Shown here: positions 44,201 through 55,926 of the stretch, one piece after another
How positions within the stretch are numbered: the first letter of the stretch is position 1
Layout: each line of letters starts with the position of its first letter
NCBI GenBank assembly: GCA_905221605.1
Contig: CAJNDS010002646.1
Location: 848,146-912,145 of the forward strand
Length of the DNA stretch: 64,000 nucleotides
Direction of reading: 5' to 3'
Source of the DNA: Symbiodinium natans
Lineage: Eukaryota; Sar; Dinophyceae; Suessiales; Symbiodiniaceae
Notes under the pieces: model-generated
What the model was told of the DNA's origin: nothing
What the model saw: only the letters and a program-made list of their open reading frames with translations
Databases searched by the model: none
Program-made: the position numbers and the translations under genes

Positions 44201-46116
44201 TGTTAGTATAGGGGGGAACATCGTGGTTGTGAACCCCGGACCCGGCCGAGCGATGAAGCCACTTGGCATGGAAGCTCCTTCGGAAGGCATGCTTAGCATT
44301 GGGAGGTGCTTCAAGAACTCAACCTGCACCCTGGGCCACTATAAACCCTAAAACCAGGGTTTCGGGTTTAGGGTTTAGGGTTAGGGTTTAGGGTTTAGCC
44401 CACGCACTTTTGAGTCTTGAGTCGTACCCATGAACCTTCAGCTACATGTCAAGAAGGTGTGGCAGCGCACTTCTGTCGCTAGCTTCCATGCCGCTTGGAC
44501 CGTCAGAAGCCTACAAGCCTAAACCCTAAACCCTAAAGCCCTAGTGTCCTAAAACCCCCAACCGACGAGATTCATGTGGGGCTGTTCTCCTGGGAGCCCA
44601 GCGGTACCCCTTCTACTAGCTTTTATTCGTCTTCAGGGCTTAGGATACCCTAAGCCCTGAACCCCAGTCCCTAAACCTAAACCCTAACCCCAAACAACAA
44701 AGGGACCTTTGGTCTCCGCAGGGCAGGCCCTTGTTCCCCATCTTGGGCTTAATCCTGAACCCTAAACCGTTGCATGTAGGAATATGTTTCAGAGGGGTAA
44801 TGGGCCAACCTAGTAAGATTTCTTAAACATGTGATCCCAAAAAAGCTTCACGGGTCCTAGGAACTAGAAGCTAGGAGCCAGAGTAGGCCCTTGTTCCCTG
44901 TTTTTAGGGCTTAGGTTCCCTCATAAGCTCCTTTAACCCAGAAAGGACACCCTTTGTATTCCTAGGTCCTTAGGTTACTCTTGGGTCTAGAAAAAGTATT
45001 GGCCCGAAAACAACCCCAAACCAACAGTCTCTCACCGAGAGTAGCCAAGAACTGGAACAAACGAGGTACATCTACCCACAATTTGAGATGCTTATTCCCT
45101 CTCTATTGGTACAAAGGTTACTTTGCAGGAATATTCCGTAGGTTGCAGTAGGGATCCCAACAGAATGTTACTTTGTTTACGGGATTTCGGATTCTCCGGG
45201 GTACATTGCTTGGAGTTTGGTGTGTGGCCCTGGATCCTGAACCAAGCGTGTCCTCAACGTAAGAACCGCAAGGTTCAGGATATGTTGTAGATGTTCCCTT
45301 ATTATGGGTGTAAGGGGATCATATTTAGGAATATGATTTTCAGAGGGTTTCAGCGGCCATCCTAGCTGAGGCTTCCCCTTAACCCTAAACCCTAAACCCT
45401 AAACCCCTGCATGGCTGGGATCTAAGTAGGGAACCTGTGTGCATCAGGTTCTTGAGCTTTTGGGGGACTCAGAGCCTGAAAAAGGGGGCAAAGGGCTTTG
45501 GGCCCAAGGCCGAATGGGGGCTGAGGGTTTCGGCTTCAAGGCTGAAGGGGATCTCGTCACAGGGGTTTAGGGTTTAGGGCTGAAGGGGATCTAGGGACTA
45601 AACCCTAAACCCTAAACCCTAAACCCTAAACCCTAAACCCTAAACCCTAACCCTAAACCCTAAACCCTAAACCCTAAACCCTAAACCCTAATCAGTAACG
45701 GCCTCCTTACGACTTAGGGTTTGACCCCTTGCAGGTCTTGCTGCTACAAGGCCACATGTTTCGTTCAGCTGGCCTCCCTGAGCCCCGACGGCACCAGAAT
45801 GGCAAGGCTTCGAGGGTTTGGGGTTTAGGGTTTAAGGTTTAGGGTTTAGGGTTTAGGGTTTAGGGTTTAGGGCTTTAAGGTGTGAAAGGAGGGACCTGGA
45901 AGGGACCTATATAACCCCTAGATATACCTTATATATATATGTATATGTATATGTATATATATTTCTATATACCTAAGTAGCAACCAAATAACCCCTAAAT
46001 ACCCCCTAAGGTCCCCTAAAGGGTCCCTCCGTTTAGTCCCTTGATTTTGAACCCTAAGCCCTTCTGAGCCCTGAACACTAAACCCTAAACCCCAAACCCT
46101 AAACCCTAAACCCTAA

Positions 46117-46150
<34 letters not shown>

Positions 46151-48634
46151 AGGGGATTCATGTTTTTTTTTTTCGTTTGGTTTTAGGCTGTCTGTGGCTT
46201 CGGCCCCAGGATTCCGTGGGCATTGCGCTACTTTGAGGGTCTTGGGTATATAGCACCTCTATATATGTTTATATACATATATACATATGTACATATATAC
46301 ATATATATATATACACATATATATATATATACATATCTACATATATACATATATACATATATACATATATACATATATACATGTATACATATACACATAT
46401 ACACATATATACATATATACATATATACATATATACATATATACATATATACATATATACATATATACATATATACAGATATACATATATATGTATATAT
46501 GTATATGTATGTATGTGTGGGGGGGGGGGGGTCATGCTGTAGAGCTTGGGATTTATAGGGCTTCAGGTGCTTTGGTAGGGGCATCAGCGCGGCAAGATGC
46601 AGCACAGTACCCAGAAGTCGTTATACCGAGAAGCGCCTCTCCTTTCGTGGACCCGAAGCCCTAGATACACCCTAAACCCTACTCCTACGAGTTCCCTGAA
46701 TCTCGAAAACCCTGAAACGCCAGAGCCCCAAAGCTAAGCTGCGAGTCCTCGGAGTCTCGATTACTTGAACACCCCCCCCCCCCCCCCCCACCCCTCCCAA
46801 ATGATATAGGATAGCATCATCAGCTACTACCAGAGTTACCAGACTAAACGCTAAATCCCAACCCTGACCATTCCCCACCACCGAACCCCCCCCCAGCGAC
46901 CCCTGACCACCCCCCCGCCCGTTAAACCCTAAGCCCTATGTATATGCACAAAACTACCCATGGACCTCCAACTAGAGTTGATGGGTACTTGAGAGTAGGG
47001 GTATAAGTACCCTGAATAAGGTTATATCCTATAGTTACCCTACATATAACTACCCTAAACGCCAAAGCCTAAACCTTAAGCCCATGAACCTCCCAGTAGG
47101 GAAAAACGCCCAAGGAATCAGCAGCGTGCCGAACTCATTTTCGAGCCGGTCGTGCGCAAGATCTGCGCCCTCCAGCGGCAAGGTGCCCGGTTAAGGCTTG
47201 CGGTTCAAGGGTTTAGGGTTTAGGGTTTAAGGTTAATGAAGACTGCGTGATCAAGATAACGATTGTCAGTCTAAATCAATCAAACTTTTACGACCTGTCA
47301 AAACACGGCTCTCTTCCAAAGTCACTCCCTTCCAGCCTGAATCACTGAAAGCTCAGCAACAGACGATATAACCAACATTGGGAACTCAATCAAATGGATG
47401 AAGCAGCGTGTAAATCAGATCATAAAGTGTTATTGCTCCGAAAAACCGAGTCATATGTAACAATCATTCATCTGTTCAAGCGCTTGCAATATTATCATGG
47501 CCATGCAATACTTCCAAGAATGATACCAACGAACAAAACAATACTAGCATTAACGAATCATACCTGGATAGCATTCAATATTTGGCACTTGTGTAAAACA
47601 TATTTGGTCGTTGTCTTCGATGCGATATGATTTCTTTTCGCTGGGCATAGCAATTCCTAAATCCTAAGCCCGAAGAATCCCCAAACCTGGCACTCCCGGC
47701 GGAATTCGGGACATTCGCACATCGAGCAAAACCCTACAACTTAGATCCTAAACCCTAAGCCCCAAAAGAGGATTAGGAATCGTTTTGCCAAGACCCTAAA
47801 CCATACAACCCTATAACCCTAAACCCCTAAACCCCAGACCCGAAACCTTGTAAAACTATGACCTTAGGCCCCTGAATCCAGACCCTAAACCTTACAACCC
47901 TATCACATTCAACATCTCAACCCCAGACCCAAAACCGTACAACCCGCCTATAACCCCAAACCAAAACCCACCCCTAAACCCCTAAACCCCTAAACCCCTG
48001 AACCCCTGAACCCCTAAACCCCTAAACCCCTAAACCCCTAAACCCCTAAACCCCTAAACCCCTAAACCCCTAAACCCCTAAACCCCTAAACCCCTAAACC
48101 TCTAAACCCCGAACCCCAAACCCCAAACCCTACAGCCCGTTTACCGTAACCCCCTATACAACCCTAGCAACCCGAACCCCCCCCCCCCCCCCCCAAAAGC
48201 TGTGACTTGTGAACTCCCTTATTGTGCTGAAGAGGACGATATTTAGGCTTTTTTTCAGAGGGCTTTAAGGGACATCCTAGCTACAACTCTAAAGCCCTAA
48301 ACCCTAAACCCTAAACCCTCATTACCTAAACCCCTAAACCCTCGTTACCTAAACCCTAAACCCTAAACCCTAAGCCCTAAACCCCTAAACTCTAAATCCT
48401 AAACCCTAACCCAAAGGCTGTGACTTGTGAACATGGCAGCTGGCAGGCCTCGAGCCCCTTTCCCAGCAGCTTTCTGTGCCCGCGCCCCACTTTTATAGGG
48501 GGGTTCAGGGTTTCGGGTTTAGGGTTTAGGGTTTAGGGCTTGGGGCGTGGGGGGATGTTTAGGGTTTTCAGGGCTTTAGGCTTCTTTCGGGGTGTTTTTG
48601 GGCTTTTCAGGTTTTATTCTGATTATTCTTTTTT

Positions 48635-48675
<41 letters not shown>

Positions 48676-51600
48676 GTTGTCAGGGCTTCAGGGCTTTCAG
48701 GGGGTGTTTTTGGGACTTTCGGGTGGCACAGTGGTGCCCTTTTGCCCATTTTTTGGGGGGGGGGGGGGGGGGGGCGGGGGGGGGGCGGGGGGGGGGTTTA
48801 GGTCCCCTAAAATAGACTGCGTGTAAACAGGTTACGTGAATAATTACTGCATTGGGCATTGAAAGGTTGCAGAGCCCTTAAGGGAGAGGGGTTCAAGGGG
48901 GGCATGTAACCCAAGGTTCCCTAATAATTGCTCCCCACTACTCCCTTAGGTTTCCCAAGGCTCCCTAAGCCATAAGCTTTCTAGGTGCCTACAAAAAAGG
49001 GGTCCTATCTTCAGGGCCCCATTGTGTACCATAAAGGCGCTAGTGAATCCTTATATAGGTCTTGGATGTGGGCAGAAGTAGGGTGCATTCGGAGGGAAAG
49101 TATCGTTTGGGGTTTAGGGTTTCCTATATAATTTAGCTGAAGTTCTACCTAAAACCGTTTAGGAAGACCTGACTTTCTGGGTACTTAAGAAAGCCGACAT
49201 GCATAGCTTTAGTCATGAACCTTCAGGTGCACCTAGGGGATCCAGATCCGTGCTTGCACGGGGGTTTTGGGTTTTGGTTTAGGGTTTAGGGTTCAGGGTT
49301 CAGGGTTTAGGGTTTAGGGTTTTAGGGTTTAGGGTTTAGGGTTTAGGGTTTAGGGTTTAGGGTTTAGGGTTCTACAGACTACTTATGGTTCAGGCCTGAG
49401 GACGTTGTAACAAACAAGCACCATTCTCAGCACCACCAAACAATCTCATGGTTTAGGGTGTTGGGGCCTACAAGTTTAGGGGTTTAGCATATTAGGGTGT
49501 TACGTTCCGGTATCGCACTGGCCTGCTAACTGCAAGCTAAACCCTAAACCTAAACCCAACCCCAAGCCCTCAACCCTAAACCCCAAAACCCTCAACACTA
49601 AACCCACAGCCCTAAGCCCTAAGCCCTAAAGCCCAAACCAAAGTACCCCCAGCCCAAGGCCGACGGTGGAGGAGATTCGAGACCGCGAGGTCAACGGTTT
49701 TTGGGTTGAGGGATTAGGGCTTAGGGTTATAGGGTTTAGGGTTTAGGGTTTAGGGTTTAGGGTTTAGGGTTTAGGGTTTAGGGTTTAGGGTTTAGGGTTT
49801 AGGGTTTAGGGTGGAAGGCGTTCCAGGGTTTAGGGTACCTAAACATGGTGTTTGACTTGGAGCTCAGTGTCGTTTGAACCCGAAAGCTCCTTCTTTGGGG
49901 ATGTCCGTCCTGGCCTGTCCAGGACACCCTCCTCAAACAGGCCAGCTCCACCCATCTCATGCACATCAGACAGATGATGGGGCACAACCGGCGGCCAGGC
50001 GAAACATGGCCGGAATGGAACGCACGCACACTCAGGAGTTGCAAGAGTGGCACTGCGCATCCACGGCATCCAACGCTGGTCCACCCTCGTGCTACAAAGA
50101 ATTTGGACGCTGGATGGGTACAGAGGGGAGAACGCCACCACCGCCATGGCACAGTGGAACAGTGTAGCCTGGTGGAGGCAGGAACAAAGCAAAAAGGAAG
50201 GGGCGCGCCACCCCAGGCGATTCAATCCCAACCCTGACCAAGAAAGACACCTCGTTCAGGGTGTAGGGCTTGGGAATGTCTAGAGTCTAGATCAAGAGTC
50301 TCAGTATGCATGCCGCCTAATTATGGGTTCTGTATCAGATTTGGGTTCTGCTTGGGCCTCTCTTATTCGGTAATGAGACACAGCAAGGCTGCAATTTGAA
50401 TGCAGTCGGCACTTTGGGGCGTATAGTGTTTGGTGCACAAGAAATCTCTTGTGCTACGTGACATTCTCTTCATTGGTCCAGAAATTACAGAGCATTCTGG
50501 ACACGTTTATTTTGCACTCGCTCAAGTCTTCGATCCCCGTGGAGATTTTGTCATCCAGTCAAAATTTGTCTACTGTGTACGCTGCCTCTTGGCGCGAGTC
50601 TTTCCCTTCATCCATTTCTGGGCCCGGGGCGGGTGGGGAGGGGGAGGGTGGGGGGGGTGGGGTGGGGTGCGTTGGTGGGGGGGGGGGTGGAAGTCTTGTT
50701 TCCATTTGCCGGCTGTGTCCTACGGCTTCGTTTTGTATGCAACGTGCTGCATGACCTGGACTGCGTGCTGCATGGGGAGGGAGCGTGCTGCATGCGTGAG
50801 TTGCTGCGAGTGCGTGCCTGCATGCCGGGGGATCCGGGAGTGCACGGAAAGGGTTCTGCATGAACCTCCGGGTGCCACATGGCGCGTCCCAGCGCCGCCA
50901 CGTGGCGGCTCCACGCGTCCCCGCGCCGCCACGTGGCGGAGTGTGATCGTCCATGTGGAACGCATTATACAGAACGCACGGGCCGGGGCGGTTTTAATTC
51001 CGTGACGAGGAGGCATTAGAAGGAGGGTTTCGGCAGGAAAGAGTTCTGCATGAGCGTTCCCGCGCCGCCACGTGGCGGCAGCGCGTCGTCCCAAGCAGCA
51101 CGGTGGTGGCCATGCAGCACGCACGCACAGCAACTCACGCATGCAGCACGCTCCCTCCCCATGCAGCACGCAGTCCAGGTCATGCAGCACGTTGCATACA
51201 AAACGAAGCCGCAGGACACAGCCGGCAAATGGAAACAAGACTTCCCCCCCCCCCCTCCCCAAACGCCCCCCCACCCCACGCCCGCACCTTCCCCCCCCCA
51301 CCCGCCCCAACCCACCCCTGCCCGCCACAGCCCCTTCCATCCCCACCCCAGGTATGGAAAACATAAGCACAATCCTGCCGAAGAATTTGGCAGAAGTAAT
51401 CGGGGAGCGCATCGATGGAAAGCATGGCCGGCCGGAAAGCATGGCCGGCCGCGATGTGCTATGCTGCAAAGACTCTAATGAACCAGAGACGATTCTTGAC
51501 ACACAGCGCCTGATTACATGTCCTCAGGCTGCCCATGTGCCTTTTTCAGTGACTGCACTATGAGAAGGGTGAATTCGGCAGCAGTGCAGAGACCCCATCT

Positions 51601-54600
51601 CATCTCAAATGCTGCAAATGATGGATTTGCAGCCGACAAAAGACCAGTCATGCAGAACGTTATTTGGAAGCAGCACGCACATTTAGGTAGCATGCATAGC
51701 GAAACCCTTGACTAGAGAGGTAATTAGATCCTGAAAAGCCCTTCAAAATCTAACGCATGAACCGCGTAAAAGCCCTTGAGCCCCACATCCCTACACCCCA
51801 GACCCCTCCCCTAAACACCGGATTGGACTTCAACCCCTTCTCTTCCTTATACCTCGGAGGGCTTGGGGTTCAGGGTTCAGGATTCAGGATTCAGAGTTCA
51901 GGATTCAGGGTTCCGGGTTTAGGGTTTAGAGTTTAGGGATTAGGAGACAAGGACATGTGCCTTGATTTTCAACCCAAAGCCCCCGTCCCAAAACCCCCCT
52001 TCAGGCTACTGTAGACGAACCATGCAAAAATAGAAGGTATTCTTCCCTATGAAGGGCAATCTAAGGATTGTTTTTTTTCCCTAGTTCTAGGGAGTTCTTA
52101 AGCCACTAGTCTACCTGGGCTCGGTTTGGGGGGGGGGGGGGGGGGATGCACTTTATCTGGGGGTGTGGGTTTTAGGGTTTAGGGTTTACGGTTTAGGGTT
52201 TAGAGCTTAGAGCTTCGGTTTTAGGGTCTAACGCGCTGTTTCTTAGTATGTATGGGGGAGATACACGGCACTCAAATCCATAATTCCCTGTGAAGAGCTA
52301 GTAATTAAGTATCTCCAGTCAAAACCCACACGTCAAGCCCCAAACCCTAAGCCGTCAAACCGAACTAAGCCAAAAATCCGAATGAACCCCCTACGTAGAC
52401 CAGCCAGTCGAACCTTGCAGAAGGCTGATGTACCTTAATTCGTGGTATGTTCCCCTTTATTGAAGAGTCTTGAAGAGTATCGGTTAAACTCGACCACCTG
52501 TGGCTCTAACCCCTCAAAGCCTACTTCAACCCTACAACCATAACCCCCTTAATTCGCGGTATGTTCCCCTTTATTGACGAGTATCGGTTAAACTCTACCA
52601 CCTGTGGCTCTAACCCCTCAAAGCCTACTTCAACCCTACTTCCATAAACCCGAAACCCTTTTAAGCCCATACCCTGTAAGCCCTAAGCTCCGAACCCGAA
52701 ACTCTAAACCCCAAACTTACCCGTAAACCCTATAGCCCTAACCCCCAAACCCAAACCCCAAACCCCAAACCCCACGTGTAATTATCCATGAACCTCCAAG
52801 TACTACGCCCGAGAGGTCTTCGTCCTTCCATTCAAATCGCGACTTCCCGGGCACCTGGAGGCCAGATGAGCCCGAGCTTTGAGTAGACTCCCCACCCGCC
52901 TGCCCTCCAACTACCCTCTCCTGTAGGGTTTAGGGTTTAGGGTTTAGGGTTGAGGGTTTAGGGCCTTAGGGTTGCGGACCTGTGTCATACAGAGATCTCG
53001 ATCGTGGAGTTGTACATTGTGGTGAAACCCGAAACCCTAATAAACCGGTGAGTCCCCAGAGTCCAGACTTCGACGAAGACATTGACCACGGCACCCCCAA
53101 ACACAAACAATCCCCGAATCCCTAAGCCTTTCTTGGAGGTTCATGGGTAGTTATAAGCTGGGTTGTAGGTAAGGTAGATATAGTCATCATCGGTTATAAC
53201 CTTATCTAAGGTGCTTATAAACCTACTTATAACTACTCATGACCCTTCAAGAAAACCAGTACCTATATTGGCCCCTAGCGCAGCACTTTTACAGTGTAGT
53301 AGATTGGGATGTTCCCCTTCTACAAAGAGTCCTTGGCCCTATTAAGGACTGCTAGTATAGAGGGGAACATCCCAAGTAGCAGACTATAGCCCCCTATAGC
53401 TAATCCCATAAAGGAAGTACATTGGAGCCTTGAGGTAGAGGTCTTAGGCAGAGGCATCTTATGGAAGCCACCTGTAAGCCTGCCAGCCTTAAACCCTAAG
53501 CCGACCCTAAACCCTAAACCCTAAACCCTAAACCCTAAACCCTAAACCCTAAACCCTAAACCCTAAACCCTAAACCCTAAACCCTAAACCCTAAACCCTA
53601 AACCCTAAACCCTAAACCCTAAACCCTAAACCCTAAACCCTAAACCCTAAACCCTAAACCCTAAACCCTAAACCCTAAACCCTAAACCCTAAACCCTAAA
53701 CCCTAAACCCTAAACCCTAAACCCTAAACCCTAAACCCTAAACCCTAAACCCTAACCCTAAACCCTAAACCCTAAACCCTAAACCCTTCCAGCCCTAAGC
53801 CCCTACATCCCTACGCCCTGAACATCGGCTCCTTCGATTCACGGCCTTTGAAATTCCGGGGTCGCTCGGAGGTCAACCCCCAAACCCTAAACCCTAAACC
53901 CTAAACCCTAAACCCTAAACCCTCCTTCAGAAAGGGCCCTGGACTTCTGGGGGTCGCTCCGGAGGTCAACCCCACGCTCACCACCGCCCACACGCTGCTC
54001 ACGGACACCACCGAGCTGCGCCAGGGGAGGTACTGCCTGGGGGTCGGAGACCCGGGCCTGAGAAGGGCGTGTGTGTGTCTATAATATATGTATATATGTA
54101 TATATATATATATATATGTACATGTATTTATTTTTATCGTTGTTATTATTGTTATTGTTATTGTTATTATTGTTCTTCTTCTTCTGATGTTTATATTGTT
54201 GTTATGATTATGAATATGATTATGATTATGATTGTTACTTGTTTATTTTTTATGTTTTGTTTGTTTTTCGGGAGTGGGTTGGTTAAGGTTCAAGTCTACG
54301 AATCTTCTCATTACTGCTCTTTTGTTCGGCTGCTGTGAAGAAACTTGAATTAAGTGGGTTTGGGGTGGGTTTAGGGTGTAGTGCTTGAAGGTTTAGGGCC
54401 TTACAGTATATGAATTGCCGCCGAGTACCACAATTGGCTAACTTCAACCCTATAAACCCCAAACCCTGTAAATCCTTTACCATATAAGCCCTACAATCCG
54501 AAAGCCAAGACCCGATAAACCCTAAACCCTGTAAGCTTTACTTCTCATCCTCTAGACGGTAAACCATGTTAAGTCTCAATCCTTATAAAAAAAATCCAGA

Positions 54601-55792
54601 CGCTGTAAAACCTAGACATGTAGCCCCAAGCCTCAATCACTACAAACAAATGTCGATGTAAGATCCTTGAACAACAACCTACAACCCTAAACCCCGAGCC
54701 CTAAAAGCTACCCAGTGGACCTTATGGAAACCCTAAAACCTCTATCATCCCCAAATCCTGTAAACCTCTTTGGGGTTTAGGGTGAGGGTTTTGGGCTGTA
54801 AGCCCTAAACCCTAAACCCTAAACCCTAAACCCTAGAAGTCCCTTGAAGAGCAACCCAGTTTGAGGTGCGCCGGCCTCGGAGCAACGCTTTGGCAGGGCC
54901 CAGGTTGGCCCTGTGGCGGTCCCGACGTGTTTTGGGGGCTGAAGAGGGTTTAGGGTTTAGGGTTTAGGGTTTAGGGCTTAGGGTTTAAGTTTAGGGTTTA
55001 GGGTTCAGGATGTGGGTTTAGGGTGATGTGGGTGTAGGGTTTAGGGTTTAGGGTTTAGGGATTAGGGATTAGGGTTTAGGGTTTAGGGTTTAGGGTTTAG
55101 GGTGAGGTGGGTTTAAGGTTTAGTGCTTAGGGTGCAGGTTTAGTGCCGGTACCCCGTTGTGAACCCCACGCATGGTTCCTTGATCATGGAATCTCACACG
55201 CACGGTGGTTCACGGCTCATACACTTCACGAGTGGCTTCTACGCGGGCACTGTGATCCCTTTGTGATAGCTAACAACCTGAGCCCATTGGCTACCCACGA
55301 CAACTGCGACTGGGATGGTCGTGACCATTCTGTTAGTGACGTGGGTCATCTTGCAAGAAATCCCATACCCGAAGCCCTAAACCCTAAATCGTAAGCCCTA
55401 AACCCTAAACCCTAAACCCATTTACTTCTCTCGCTGTCTTTGTCGGCGGTTGAGTAGAGGGAGCAGCTCAGAGACAGAGATGGCATGCTTAACGGTGGAG
55501 TATGGGTTTAGGATATAGGGTTTAGGGTTTGGGGGGTTTGAGGCTTAGGAAATCCCAGTAGCCATTTGAGATTCTCAGCTGGCCGCAAGGTTTTTGATTA
55601 GAAGAGTGGATTACTTGCAGGTTCAGCCAGTAGTAACTTTCAATCACATTCTTGACTAGCATACTGTCCTACATAATTTCCACGCAAAACCCCTTTATAC
55701 CCTTTATAGTTGCACCAGGGAGCCAGCCCTCAACCCCAAACCCTTTGCCCTCAACCCTACACGCCGAACCCAAAGGCCTAAACCCTACACCC

Positions 55793-55831
<39 letters not shown>

Positions 55832-55891
55832 TACACCCTCTATTTATATATAAACCCTACACCCTCTATTTATATATATATATATATATAT

Positions 55892-55926
<35 letters not shown>

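Noticed and set aside
46223-46664. Tyr/Ile-rich open frames
   Set aside because: Direct translation of an ATATATAC microsatellite.
48540-48815. Gly-rich proteins
   Set aside because: Encoded by G homopolymer runs.
49799-50231. Minus-strand protein of 117-130 residues
   Set aside because: The plus strand carries the retrotransposon-like motifs; the minus frames have none.
50430-51563. Overlapping large open frames on both strands
   Set aside because: They lie on the GC-rich inverted repeat and homopolymer blocks; openness on both strands reflects lack of A/T-rich stops.
53508-53786. Chromosome end (true telomere)
   Set aside because: The array is followed by RUS exons and further unique sequence, and arrays of both orientations occur throughout, so these are interstitial.
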